Part shown: positions 1 through 8,941 of the stretch, one piece after another
How the letters are laid out: each line of letters opens with the position of its first letter
How positions within the stretch are numbered: position 1 is the first letter of the stretch
Source of the DNA: Streptosporangium sp. NBC_01755
GTDB lineage: Bacteria; Actinomycetota; Actinomycetes; Streptosporangiales; Streptosporangiaceae
Length of the DNA stretch: 64,000 nucleotides
Direction: 5' to 3'
Assembly: GCF_035917995.1 (NCBI RefSeq)
Contig: NZ_CP109131.1
Location: forward strand, 7,502,001 to 7,566,000
The notes under the pieces: generated by a model
Databases searched by the model: none
Told to the model about the DNA's origin: nothing
What the model saw: the letters and a program-made list of their open reading frames with translations, nothing else
Made by a program: the position numbers and the translations under genes

Positions 1-367
1 GTTTCGACGTACGAGGTCGTGCCGGTTCATGCGCCCGATCAGGGGCGCCGCTGTTTCGCAGGGGGGATCGTGAAGGCGGCGACCAGGAGAGCAGGTGGTG
101 GCCGGATCCGGTCACACCTGCCGCGGTTCGGCGGGTGACCGGCCGCCCGAGATCTCCGAGGGCCATTAGCCACGAACCTCCCGCAGGGTTTCAGCCGCCT
201 GGCTGACGCCTTCATCCGCCGCCCCGCCCGCCGCCGCGGTGACACGCCAGGCTGTGACCAGGGGATATCCGGCCTCATCCAGGGGGTGGCGGTTAGGGTC
301 GTTTCACCTGTCTCAGTGGGGCACAGCCAGTTCCGGCGGTGATCGGTGCGTTATCCGAGGAGTGGGC
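1..367. other. No gene seen; upstream region of the reductase
   Basis: Open frames here are short and arginine/proline-rich, as expected of non-coding high-GC DNA. The last 20 bases carry a GAGG ribosome-binding sequence for the gene that starts at 368. I see no promoter I would defend. Confidence 0.5.
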
Positions 368-1420
368 ATGGCATCGCAGGTTCTGCTGATCGGCCCGCAC
401 GGGGTGTCCGGTAGTGCGATTCGCGTCCGGCTGGGTGAGGATCCGCAGGTGAGGCTGATCACGGTTTCGCGGCGGGAGGCCGAGCCCGCCCCGGGGGTGG
501 AACGTCACCTCGGCGTCGACCTGATCGATCCGAGGGCCACGCACGCGGCCTTCGCCGGCCTGGGGCATATCACCCGACTGGTCTTCGCCGGGTATGCCGA
601 GCGGTCCACCATGGCCGAGATGGTGCGTGACAACACCGCGATGCTCGCCAACACCCTCAACGGTCTGCACGGCGCGGGGGCACGGCTGGCCCACGTGACC
701 CTGATCACCGGCGGAAAGGGGTACGGCCGGCATCTGGGGTATTACAAGACGCCGGCCAAGGAGAGTGATCCGCGCATCCTGGGTCCGATGTTCCACTACG
801 ACCAGGAGGACCTGCTCGTCCGGCGCGGTGACGAGCGCGGTTTCACCTGGACGGTGCTGCGTCCCGATGTCGTCATCGGTTTTGCCATCGGATCCCCGAT
901 GAGTCTGCTCAACTCCGTCGGTGTCTATGCCGCGGTCTGCAAGGACGTGGGTGTTCCGCTGCGTTTCCCCGGTACACCGGCCGACTGGAGGATGCTGCAC
1001 CAGTTCACCGATGCCCGCATCCTCGCCTCGGCCGCGCACTGGTCGCTGACCGCTGAGAGCGCACGTAACGAGGCGTTCAACGTCACCAATGGTGATCTGT
1101 ATCGCTGGGAGCATCTGTGGTCTGAGATCGCCGAGGTCTTCGAGATGCCCACCGCCGCTCCTCAGCCGATGTCGCTGGAGGAGCACATGGCCGACAAGGC
1201 CCCGGTCTGGGAGCGGCTGGTGCGGGAGCGTGACCTTGTTCCCACCCCCTACGCGCAGATGGCGTCCTGGCCTTTCGCCGATGAGATCCTGGCCCGCGAT
1301 TTCGATTCCGTGCAGAGCACCGTCAAGATCCGCCGGGCCGGCTTCCATGACTGCGTGGACTCCCATGAGAGCTTCACCGGTCTGCTCGCCCGGATGCGTC
1401 ACGAGCATCTCCTGCCCTGA
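368..1420 (+). CDS. NAD-dependent epimerase/dehydratase-like reductase (PRISE-like SDR)
   Basis: This 350-residue protein is an extended short-chain dehydrogenase with an N-terminal Rossmann fold. The glycine-rich segment near residues 5-15 reads LLIGPHGVSGSA. The TGGKGYGRHLGYYKTPAKE stretch near residue 120 fits PRISE-type (progesterone 5-beta-reductase/iridoid synthase-like) SDRs, in which a Tyr/Lys pair acts on enone substrates with NADPH. The substrate cannot be read from the sequence. The frame is open upstream, but the ATG at 368 follows GAGG at the right distance and begins directly with the beta-1 strand, so I chose it. It stands alone. Downstream on the other strand lies a truncated secreted-protein gene. 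The assignment to the wider family is firm; the PRISE subfamily is less certain. Confidence 0.75.
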   Translation: MASQVLLIGPHGVSGSAIRVRLGEDPQVRLITVSRREAEPAPGVERHLGVDLIDPRATHAAFAGLGHITRLVFAGYAERSTMAEMVRDNTAMLANTLNGLHGAGARLAHVTLITGGKGYGRHLGYYKTPAKESDPRILGPMFHYDQEDLLVRRGDERGFTWTVLRPDVVIGFAIGSPMSLLNSVGVYAAVCKDVGVPLRFPGTPADWRMLHQFTDARILASAAHWSLTAESARNEAFNVTNGDLYRWEHLWSEIAEVFEMPTAAPQPMSLEEHMADKAPVWERLVRERDLVPTPYAQMASWPFADEILARDFDSVQSTVKIRRAGFHDCVDSHESFTGLLARMRHEHLLP

Positions 1421-1442
1421 CCTGGGGTGTCCCCGTGCGGGA

Positions 1443-1547
1443 TCAGGTGGTGGCGCCGAGGATCGTGTCGAGGGCGTGCGCCTGTGCGAGACCCTCCCGG
1501 GTGGGTCTGGAGAGTCGAAAGTCCCACGTATCGGTGCGGCCCTCATC
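1443..1547 (-). pseudogene. C-terminal gene tail of unknown origin
   Basis: On the minus strand about 34 codons read through to a TGA at 1443 with normal actinomycete codon use (it ends AHALDTILGATT). They have no start codon and run out of frame from the truncated gene that precedes them. It looks like the tail of a different gene joined to that one by a deletion. I do not recognise the family. Confidence 0.35.
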
Positions 1548-2100
1548 CGGTGATCCACCAGTCGGGGTGCAGCAGATCGGCGTTCGGGTCGTTGGAGAAC
1601 GGATACTGGTTGTACAGCCACGAGTACCGTGAGGTGAGGGTCATGGACTTCTTGGCTCCGCCGTTCACCATGACGTTGAGCGGTGCGGTGATGCCGCCGC
1701 CACCTTGGGCGTCCGGGATGCTGTAGCGCACGGTGATCGCGTTGGCCGCGCTCGGCAGGGTGAACTCGACGTGCTGTCCGGGCGTCAGCCTGACCGCTCT
1801 GCGGCCCGACGCCTCCGCCGGCAGCGTGTACGCGGTGCGGTCCGGGCCGATGATCGTGCCGTTCGTCGCGGCGTTCTCCGCCTCCTGCTCGGCGAAGTCG
1901 ACATCCGCGCCCCGGCCCGCGACGAGCGACGGGTCGAGGCCGGCGCGCGTCACCACGGGCGTCGAGGCTCCGTCCGCGCCCCTGTCGGCAAGGGCCGTGC
2001 CGCCGAGCACGACGCTGATGCCGACGGCGATGGGGCGTTGTGGAGTTCCCGCGATGCACGACCGGCCGCGACGCGCAACCGGCCGCGACGCACGGCGGAC
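1543..2100 (-). pseudogene. Truncated secreted carbohydrate-active-type protein (N-terminal part)
   Basis: The frame starts at GTG 2100 or GTG 2010. It has an arginine-rich N-terminus, a hydrophobic stretch (IAVGISVVLGGTALA) and then a small beta-rich module. The module contains VEFTLPSAANAITVRYSIPD and ends in YPFSNDPNADLLHPDWWIT. In full-length relatives, secreted proteins of the glycosidase/discoidin type, this HPDWWIT region is followed by several hundred more residues. Here a TGA comes two codons later. The start and signal peptide look intact, but the body of the protein is missing, so the gene is almost certainly dead. Family recall comes from the motif only. Confidence 0.55.
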
Positions 2101-2316
2101 GAGGGGGCCCGGTGTGGGCTGTGCGCCGGACCGGCCAAAACGCCTGCGCGGTCGTCGGCGCGGCAGCTCGCCTACCTGAGGCGGCGTGTCTTCGGCCCGA
2201 TCGGCATGACCGCCGTCGGCGACCGGGCCGTCAAACCGGCGAAGGGGTTCAACTCGCTCTATGGCCCCCGGATACCGGAAACCCCCGACTGGACGTGAGC
2301 GGATGTTCGCGGTGCC

Positions 2317-5300
2317 TCAGACGTTGCGCCGGTACTGGCCGCCGACCTCGAAGAGCGCGTCGGTGATCTGCTGCAGGCTGCACACGCGGGCGGTGTCCAT
2401 CAGCACGGCGAACATGTTCCCGCCGTCGTGGGCGGCGTCCCTGAGAGCGACCAGGGCGGCTTGCGCCTGCCCGCGGTGGCGTTCCTGGAAGGCGCCGACC
2501 CGCTTCAGCTGGGAGCGTTTCTCGGCCTCGGTGGCGCGGGCGAGTTCCACCGGCCCGGCGTTGCGGGCGTCGGCGTCGGGATTGCGGAAGGTGTTGACGC
2601 CGATGATCGGCAGGCTGCCGTCGTGTTTGCGCTGCTCGTAGCGCATCGACTCGTCCTGGATGCGGCCACGCTGGTAGCCGGTCTCCATCGCGCCGAGCAC
2701 GCCGCCTCGCTCGCTGATCCGGTCGAACTCCTCCAGCACGGCCTCCTCGACCAGGTCGGTGAGCTGGTCGATGATGTACGAGCCCTGCAACGGGTTCTCG
2801 TTCATCGCCAGGCCCCACTCGCGGTTGATGATGAGCTGGATGGCCAGGGCGCGGCGTACCGATTCGGAGGTGGGGGTGGTGACGGCCTCGTCGTAGGCGT
2901 TGGTGTGCAGGCTGTTGCAGTTGTCGTAGATCGCGATCAGGGCCTGCAGTGTGGTGCGGATGTCGTTGAAATCCATCTCCTGGGCGTGCAGCGACCGGCC
3001 GGAGGTCTGGATGTGGTATTTGAGCTTCTGCGACCGCTCGTTCGCGCCGTAGCGCTCCCGCATCGCGACCGCCCAGATCCGCCGCGCGACCCGGCCGAGC
3101 ACGCTGTACTCGGGATCCATGCCGTTGGAGAAGAAGAACGACAGGTTCGGCGCGAAGTCGTCGATCTTCATACCACGGGCCAGGTAGGACTCCACGTAGG
3201 TGAAGCCGTTGGTCAGGGTGAAGGCGAGCTGGCTGATGGGGTTGGCCCCGGCCTCGGCGATGTGGTAACCGGAGATCGACACCGAGTAGAAGTTGCGCAC
3301 CCCGTTGTGGATGAACCACTCCTGGATGTCGCCCATCATCCGGAGCGAGAACTCGGTGGAGAAGATGCAGGTGTTCTGGCCCTGATCCTCCTTGAGGATG
3401 TCGGCCTGCACGGTGCCGCGCACGGTGGCCAGTGTCCGGGCGCGCAGCTTCGCCGCCTCCTCGGGCGAGGGCTCACAGCCGTGCGTGTCGCGGTGGCGAT
3501 CGAGCGCCTGGTCGATGGCCGCATTGAGGAAGAAGGCCAGGACGGTGGGGGCGGGGCCGTTGATGGTCATGGACACCGACGTGGCCGGTGCGGCCAGGTC
3601 GAACCCGTCGTAGAGCGCCTTCATGTCGTCCAGGGTCGCGATCGACACGCCGGAGGTGCCGACCTTGCCGTAGACGTCGGGGCTCTGGCCGGGGTCGCGG
3701 CCGTACAGGGTGACCGAGTCGAACGCGGTGGACAGCCGGGTCGCCTCGCTGTCGGCCGACAGCAGTTTGAAGCGCAGGTTGGTGCGGAAGGCGTCCCCCT
3801 CGCCGGCGAACATCCGGGCCGGATCCTCGCCCTCGCGCTTGAACGGGAAGACCCCGGCCGTGAACGGGAAACGGCCGGGCAGGTTCTCGCTCCGCAGGAA
3901 GCGCAGCAGTTCCCCGTGATCGGTGTAGCGCGGCAGCGCCACCCGTGGAATCGTGCTGCCCGAGAGCGACTCGCGGGTCAGCAGGGTGCGCGACTCCCGG
4001 TCGCGGACCCGCACCACCTGCTCCTGGCCCGAGTACGCCTCGACGACGGCGGGCCAGCCGTCGATGAGCTCGGCGTTGGCCGGTGCGAGGTCGGCTCGGG
4101 CCTGATCGGCCAGCTCGGCGACGGCCGTCGCGGGTGATCCGGTGAGCTCGGCCGCCACCTCGGTCAGCCGCTGCAGGCGCCGGGCGGCCGCGATCTGCCG
4201 GGCGGTCTCGGCGTGGTAGCCGCGTACGGTCTCGGCGATCTCGGCGAGGTAGCGGACCCGGCCGGGCGGGACGATCTGGGCCGCGCCGGTGGAGACGCGG
4301 CCACTCACCTCGGGCAGGACACCGGGCTGGAGCGGCAGGCCGCCTTGGGCCAGCAGGCCGCTCAGGTGCTGGTACAGGGCGGTGACGCCGTCGTCGTTGA
4401 AGGTGGCCGCGCTGGTACCGAACACCGGCATGTCCTCGGGCCGGGCGCCGAACGCCTCCCGGTTGCGGATCAGCTGCCGTGACACGTCGCGCAGCGCGTC
4501 GGCCGCGCCGCGCCGTTCGAACTTGTTGATCGCCACCACGTCGGCGAAGTCCAGCATGTCGATCTTCTCAAGCTGGGACGCCGCGCCGAACTCGGGCGTC
4601 ATCACATACAGTGCGACGTCGACAAGGGGGACGATCGCGGCGTCACCCTGGCCGATGCCCGGAGTCTCCAGGATCACCAGGTCGTATCCGGCGGCCTTGC
4701 ACGCCTCGATCACCGCTCCGATGTTCTCGGGCAGCTCGCGGGCTCCCCGGGTGGCCAGGGAACGGAAGAAGACGCGGTCGCCGTCCAGGGTGTTCATCCG
4801 GATTCGGTCGCCCAGCAGCGCGCCGCCGCCACGGCGCCGGGTCGGGTCCACCGCCAGCACGGCCACCCGGAGCTTGTCCTGCTGGTCGGTGCGGAGCCGG
4901 CGTACCAGTTCGTCGGTGAGGGAGGACTTGCCTGAGCCGCCGGTGCCGGTTATGCCGAGCACCGGAACCCGGCGGCCGGCGGCCGCGTCCGCCAGTACCC
5001 GCCGGTCGGCCTCCGGCAGTGTCCCGCCCTGCAGGCAGGTGATCGTGCGCGCCAGCGCCGTCCGCTCACCCGCCAGCACGCTCTCGACCGGTGCCGGCCG
5101 CGCGGCGAGATCGACGTCCGACTCGCGTACGAGCCGATTGATCATTCCCGGCAGGCCGAACCGCTGGCCGTCCTCGGGGGAGAAGATCCGCACCCCCGAC
5201 TCGGCCAGCCGGGCGATCTCCTCCGGCACGATGACGCCACCGCCGCCACCGAAGATCTGGACGTGTCCCAGCCCTGCCTGGCCGAGCGCCGAGGCGAGGT

Positions 5301-5568
5301 ATTCGAAGTACTCGACGTGCCCACCCTGGTAGGAGCTGACCGCCACCCCCTGGGCGTCCTCCTCCATGACCGCGTCGACCACTTCCCGCACCGAGCGGTT
5401 GTGACCCAGATGGATCACTTCGGCTCCCTGGGCCTGCAGGATCCGCCGCATGATGTTGATCGCCGCGTCATGCCCGTCGAACAGCGCGGCGGCGGTGACG
5501 AAACGCACCGGGTGGGCGGGAACGTGCAGCGAGTCGTTGACGCGGGAGTGGTCGTCGGAGCGTGGCAC
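2317..5568 (-). CDS. icmF: Fused isobutyryl-CoA mutase (B12 domain, G-protein chaperone, mutase)
   Basis: This 1083-residue protein interconverts isobutyryl-CoA and n-butyryl-CoA using adenosylcobalamin, linking valine/fatty-acid catabolism to acyl-CoA pools. The N-terminal B12 domain has DGHD near residue 25, with the His that ligates cobalt. A MeaB-type GTPase follows (GTGGSGKSS, then NKFE), then the (beta/alpha)8 mutase domain. Two residues separate isobutyryl- from methylmalonyl-CoA mutases. Methylmalonyl enzymes have Tyr in RQYAG and Arg in VRNTY. Here the matching sites are Phe587 (RMFAG) and Gln731 (GQNTC), the isobutyryl-type pair. The frame is open further upstream, but GTG 5568 follows AGGAGA and gives the usual family length. 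A divergent MarR gene shares its promoter region and probably regulates it. Confidence 0.95.
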   Translation of the reverse strand: MPRSDDHSRVNDSLHVPAHPVRFVTAAALFDGHDAAINIMRRILQAQGAEVIHLGHNRSVREVVDAVMEEDAQGVAVSSYQGGHVEYFEYLASALGQAGLGHVQIFGGGGGVIVPEEIARLAESGVRIFSPEDGQRFGLPGMINRLVRESDVDLAARPAPVESVLAGERTALARTITCLQGGTLPEADRRVLADAAAGRRVPVLGITGTGGSGKSSLTDELVRRLRTDQQDKLRVAVLAVDPTRRRGGGALLGDRIRMNTLDGDRVFFRSLATRGARELPENIGAVIEACKAAGYDLVILETPGIGQGDAAIVPLVDVALYVMTPEFGAASQLEKIDMLDFADVVAINKFERRGAADALRDVSRQLIRNREAFGARPEDMPVFGTSAATFNDDGVTALYQHLSGLLAQGGLPLQPGVLPEVSGRVSTGAAQIVPPGRVRYLAEIAETVRGYHAETARQIAAARRLQRLTEVAAELTGSPATAVAELADQARADLAPANAELIDGWPAVVEAYSGQEQVVRVRDRESRTLLTRESLSGSTIPRVALPRYTDHGELLRFLRSENLPGRFPFTAGVFPFKREGEDPARMFAGEGDAFRTNLRFKLLSADSEATRLSTAFDSVTLYGRDPGQSPDVYGKVGTSGVSIATLDDMKALYDGFDLAAPATSVSMTINGPAPTVLAFFLNAAIDQALDRHRDTHGCEPSPEEAAKLRARTLATVRGTVQADILKEDQGQNTCIFSTEFSLRMMGDIQEWFIHNGVRNFYSVSISGYHIAEAGANPISQLAFTLTNGFTYVESYLARGMKIDDFAPNLSFFFSNGMDPEYSVLGRVARRIWAVAMRERYGANERSQKLKYHIQTSGRSLHAQEMDFNDIRTTLQALIAIYDNCNSLHTNAYDEAVTTPTSESVRRALAIQLIINREWGLAMNENPLQGSYIIDQLTDLVEEAVLEEFDRISERGGVLGAMETGYQRGRIQDESMRYEQRKHDGSLPIIGVNTFRNPDADARNAGPVELARATEAEKRSQLKRVGAFQERHRGQAQAALVALRDAAHDGGNMFAVLMDTARVCSLQQITDALFEVGGQYRRNV

Positions 5569-5602
5569 CGGACTCTCCTGGAGGGTAATGAATCCTTGGA
5601 CA

Positions 5603-5615
5603 TCAAATATTTTGA
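5603..5615. promoter_or_regulatory. AT-rich inverted repeat between icmF and the MarR gene
   Basis: TCAAA-TAT-TTTGA is a perfect 5-bp inverted repeat in an AT-rich island, with TTGACA-like hexamers beside it. It lies between two divergent genes, which is where a MarR dimer would bind to control both. The assignment to this MarR protein is inferred from position. Confidence 0.5.
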
Positions 5616-5662
5616 CATTAAAGTACATAGGTGATCGGGATCCGGTCAAGTACCGTGAGCCG

Positions 5663-6208
5663 GTGCCTAGTTCACCCTCTTTCGATTCCATCGCCGAAGC
5701 TCACCGGCAGTGGAACGCCCGCTGGCCCGAGCATGCCGACCACATGGCCACCGTCACCTCCGTCATGCGGGTGCAGCAACTGCTGCTGAGCCGGATCGAG
5801 GAGACCCTCAAGCCGTACGGCCTGACCTTCGCGGCCTACGAGGCGCTGCAACTGCTGGCGTTCGCGCGGGGAGCGCTGCCGATGGGAAAGATGGGGGAGC
5901 GGCTGATGGTGCATCCCGCCTCCGTGACCAACGTCGTCACCCGCCTGGAGCAGCGCGGGCTCGTGGAACGGCGGGTCTCACCCGACGACCGGCGCGTGGT
6001 CCTGGCCAGGATCACTTCCGCGGGGCAGGCTCTGGCACTGCGGGCGACCGAGGCCCTCAACGAGAGCTCGTTCGGCCTGGCCGACCTCACCTGTGCTCAG
6101 GCCGCCGAGGCCACCGCCCACCTCCGCGATATCCGCGCCGCCCTGGGCGACGTCCATCGGCCAGGTCAGGCCGGAACAAACCCGCGTAACCTACCCGTAC
6201 GCCCGTAG
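5663..6208 (+). CDS. MarR-family transcriptional regulator
   Basis: This 181-residue winged-helix regulator has the MarR core: a dimerisation helix (VTSVMRVQQLLLSRIEETL), the recognition region (HPASVTNVVTRLEQRGLVER) and the wing (SPDDRRVVLARITSAG). GTG 5663 is chosen because the residues from there match a MarR N-terminus, while the upstream frame runs back through the icmF promoter. It is divergent from icmF, so the likely job is acyl-CoA- or fatty-acid-responsive control of the mutase and of itself. The ligand is unknown. The ribosome-binding site is weak, so the start could be a few codons off. Confidence 0.85.
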   Translation: MPSSPSFDSIAEAHRQWNARWPEHADHMATVTSVMRVQQLLLSRIEETLKPYGLTFAAYEALQLLAFARGALPMGKMGERLMVHPASVTNVVTRLEQRGLVERRVSPDDRRVVLARITSAGQALALRATEALNESSFGLADLTCAQAAEATAHLRDIRAALGDVHRPGQAGTNPRNLPVRP

Positions 6209-6323
6209 CCAAGGCCGGTGAGACAAAGCGGGCCGACGACCAGCCCGCACAGCAGCAATCGCCTGGCGATCCCGGGCGCCGCCTTCGGTGAGGGGGCGCC
6301 CGGCATGGATGGTGTGATTGATA

Positions 6324-6357
6324 CGCGTGCGTGTCAGCACAGCCTGACACGCACGCG
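6324..6357. terminator. Bidirectional terminator hairpin
   Basis: CGCGTGCGTGTCAG and CTGACACGCACGCG form a perfect 14-bp stem with a 6-nt loop. The hairpin lies between the convergent ends of the MarR gene and the esterase-like gene, so it can end transcription from both sides. There is no long U-tract, which is common in actinomycetes. Confidence 0.75.
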
Positions 6358-6361
6358 CCTG

Positions 6362-7528
6362 TCAACCCAGCTTTTTCAGCCTGACAGCCTGCTTGAGGAA
6401 GACGACGCCGTCGATCATGTCGAGCTGGGCCGGGTCCAGCGGGAAATAGGCGAAATCGTGGGAGGTGCGCGGGGTGGGCTTCGTGACGGCCTCGGCCAGG
6501 CGGCGGGCGTCGATGAGAGAGTGGTCCCAGGGGAGCGTGGACAGGAGGCCCTCGACGGTGTCCGGGGACGGAATGTCGTCGCCGACCGTGCCGAGGGCCG
6601 AGGCCAGAAAGGCGTACCGGTCGCCCAGGTGCGTCCCGGTGATCGCCCCCGCGCTCCACCACTCCAGCAGCTGGTCGCCGAGCCGCATGAGGCTCTTGTT
6701 CCGCTGCAGGTGAAGGTTGCTGGCGAAAACCAGGGCCGGGCCCTGCTCGGCGACGGCACGCAGGTTGGCGGCCATCATCGCGTCCCGCTGGCCCGACAGT
6801 CGCGCCACGCGGCCCGGTGACGTGTCGGCCATCCAGTGGTGGTAGCGGAGCAGGCCGACGGCGGTGCGCCCGTACAGTGCCGCACGCTCCCTGTCCTCCG
6901 CGCTCAGCCGCGGCGCCTGCGTGTCGAGCAGCGCCACCAGGTCGTCGGCGATCAGTCGCAGCCGCTGGGCGTCGGCGGACTGGCCGATCGACTGGGACGG
7001 ATCCATGACCGTGGCCTCGTTCGACCACCGGTCGTCCGGGCCGAGCAGCGCGTCGAGGGTTTCCCGGGTACAGGGGAGCGTGCCGTCGAGGAGGGCGTAG
7101 AGGGCGGTGAGCGCATGGCGCGGGCTCGCCGCCCAATACTCCAGAGGGCCGTCGAACCCGAAGAACCGAAGCTTTTCGTCATGCTCCTCGTTGTACGCCC
7201 GCATCCAGCGCACGAGGTCGCGGTTGGCCGGGGAGTCGCCGAAGTTGTGGCTGAAGCCGCGTTCCATGATGTCATCGAGCGTGTCCGCGCCTGTCGTGAT
7301 GTAGTCGTCCACCACGAGGCCCATGAGGCAGTCGCTCTCGATGGCGAACGACCGGTAGCCCTCGTGCTCGACGAGGTGTCGGAAGATCTCGTTGCGCAGT
7401 TCGCCCAGCTCCTCCACGAAGTGCCTGGCCTCGCCCAGGCCGAGCAGCAGGGGCTTGGCGGGAAGCGACCGGAGGAATGCCGAGACGCTCGCGCCGTCGA
7501 GTGGCCGGGCCGTGTCCTTGATATCCAT
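6362..7528 (-). CDS. Erythromycin esterase-family hydrolase
   Basis: This 388-residue protein belongs to the EreA/EreB superfamily. The hallmark GEARHFVEELGELRNEIF lies near residues 33-50, where the His of GExxH is the proposed catalytic base. FAIESD and the later FASNLHLQRN segment are also conserved. Characterised relatives open the macrolactone ring of erythromycin, but many actinomycete members have no proven drug substrate. ATG 7528 is used, although its GAAGGA purine run abuts the start, so a slightly later start is possible. It is divergent from a TioE-like MerR regulator, a recurrent pairing that suggests induced resistance or detoxification. Macrolide resistance itself is inferred from family membership only. 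Confidence 0.85.
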   Translation of the reverse strand: MDIKDTARPLDGASVSAFLRSLPAKPLLLGLGEARHFVEELGELRNEIFRHLVEHEGYRSFAIESDCLMGLVVDDYITTGADTLDDIMERGFSHNFGDSPANRDLVRWMRAYNEEHDEKLRFFGFDGPLEYWAASPRHALTALYALLDGTLPCTRETLDALLGPDDRWSNEATVMDPSQSIGQSADAQRLRLIADDLVALLDTQAPRLSAEDRERAALYGRTAVGLLRYHHWMADTSPGRVARLSGQRDAMMAANLRAVAEQGPALVFASNLHLQRNKSLMRLGDQLLEWWSAGAITGTHLGDRYAFLASALGTVGDDIPSPDTVEGLLSTLPWDHSLIDARRLAEAVTKPTPRTSHDFAYFPLDPAQLDMIDGVVFLKQAVRLKKLG

Positions 7529-7619
7529 TCCTTCAACGGTATCTCTGAACTCTCGGTGTAAACTTTTCCCTGGAAATCCCCGCTCTCATCGAGATGGACC
7601 TTCAATCGGCGATGCATCC

Positions 7620-8303
7620 ATGAGGCCAGTGGACCTGGCGCGCGAGCATGGCCTGTCCACCCAGGCGATCAGGAACTACGAGGACGCCGGCATCCTGCCC
7701 GCCGCCGAACGCACCGTCCACGGCTATCGCACCTATACGCCGTTGCACGCGCAAGCCCTGCGTGCGTTCCTCGCCCTCGTGCCCGGGCACGGTCACCGGA
7801 CGGCCACGTCGATCATGCAGGCGGTCAACCGGGACGCGACCGAGGACGCGCTGCGGCTCATCGACGAGAGCCACGGTCAGCTCCTCGACGACCGCCGCAC
7901 CCTCCAGGCCGTCGAAGCCGCGCTCCGCGATCTGGCGCCCGTGCCGCAGGAGCGCGGCGACACGTTCATCGGCCCTCTGGCCAGGAGGCTCGGCATCCGC
8001 CCTGCCACCCTGCGCAAATGGGAGAACGCCGGGCTGGTCCGGCCGCGCCGTGATCCGCAGACGGGCTACCGGATCTACAGTGCGGCCGACGTACGGGACG
8101 TCCGGCTGGCCCACCAGCTCAGGCGGGGCGGCTACCTGCTGGAGCGGATCGCCCCGCTGATCGCTCAGGTCCGCTCCGCCGGAGGCGTCGCCCCGCTGGA
8201 GTCGACCCTGCGTGACTGGCAGGCCCGCCTGTCCGCCCGGGGCCGCGCCATGCTCAAGGGCGCCGCCGACCTGGACGCGTACCTCTGCGCTCGCGAACCC
8301 TGA
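7620..8303 (+). CDS. TioE-like MerR-family regulator with two HTH modules
   Basis: This 227-residue protein has two MerR-type DNA-binding modules. The first is at residues 1-40 (DLAREHGLSTQAIRNYEDAG, then a GYRTYT wing). The second is at about residues 120-160 (LARRLGIRPATLRKWENAG, then GYRIYS). Ordinary MerR proteins have one. Proteins of this layout are named TioE-like after a thiocoraline-cluster regulator. ATG 7620 opens exactly at the first HTH. The divergent esterase-like gene starts 91 bp away, so both promoters fit in that gap, and this protein is the obvious candidate to control the esterase. I could not define a clear MerR operator there. Confidence 0.88.
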   Translation: MRPVDLAREHGLSTQAIRNYEDAGILPAAERTVHGYRTYTPLHAQALRAFLALVPGHGHRTATSIMQAVNRDATEDALRLIDESHGQLLDDRRTLQAVEAALRDLAPVPQERGDTFIGPLARRLGIRPATLRKWENAGLVRPRRDPQTGYRIYSAADVRDVRLAHQLRRGGYLLERIAPLIAQVRSAGGVAPLESTLRDWQARLSARGRAMLKGAADLDAYLCAREP

Positions 8304-8941
8304 GGCCGAGTGACGGTGACACGGTGCGGAGGCACGCGCTCGCCGGCCCGGAAAACCCCAGGTAAACCACAGGATCAACGCCTACCTTGCGGCTCACCGT
8401 AGCTGTAGGAGTCCCGGACCTGATCGGGGGGAGGGGTGCCGCCCCTGCCGCAGCATGTGACCATGCGGGCATCCCGGACGATGACGGCGAGGCCTGGCAC
8501 GCCCGGCTGGGCATCGTGCCGCAGTACACCCGCCTCCGAGTTATTAATCTACATAGTAAAGGCGCTCGGCCGACTTCAAGATCATTAAAAATCCATTACC
8601 ACCAAAAACTAAAACTCACCAAGCCACACCGACCTCACTCTGCCGCACCATACGGCAAGGACGCGGCCCGCGAGTTCTCCGACGGTGGGGCCGATGTGGT
8701 CTGCGACCCGGGTAGCGAAGAGACCGCGCGGGAGTCGGCGGAAGGACTTGAGGTCATTTTCAACGAGCGTGCACCGCAACCGCTGCTCGACATGTTCGCC
8801 TCCCAGGGGATCAGCGCGATGCGCCGGTCGCGTGGGGACAGGTGCGCCTCGACCGCGCGCAGCCATCGGAACTGCGACGCTGTCTGGCAGGCGCGCAGGT
8901 GTGGCCGGAGGGATCGCGGTTGCGACATCTATCCGGCTTCG
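8304..8941. other. Non-coding or decayed stretch with an AT-rich patch
   Basis: No frame in these 640 bases looks like a recognisable gene. The stretch around 8540-8635 is much richer in A and T than its surroundings (several runs of A and ATTA), which suggests foreign or formerly regulatory DNA. Short open frames on both strands have ambiguous codon use. Confidence 0.4.

Noticed and set aside
2161..2298. Short plus-strand tail (LRRRVFGPIGMTAVGDRAVK) before the icmF end
   Set aside because: It resembles the end of a serine hydrolase or similar protein but is too short and has no start, so I could not support a family.
2428..4137. 569-codon plus-strand frame opposite icmF
   Set aside because: Antisense shadow; icmF is fully supported by domains and catalytic residues.
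8609..8928. Overlapping minus-strand frames near 8.6-8.9 kb
   Set aside because: No family, no ribosome-binding site, and different frames look equally plausible, so no gene is called.
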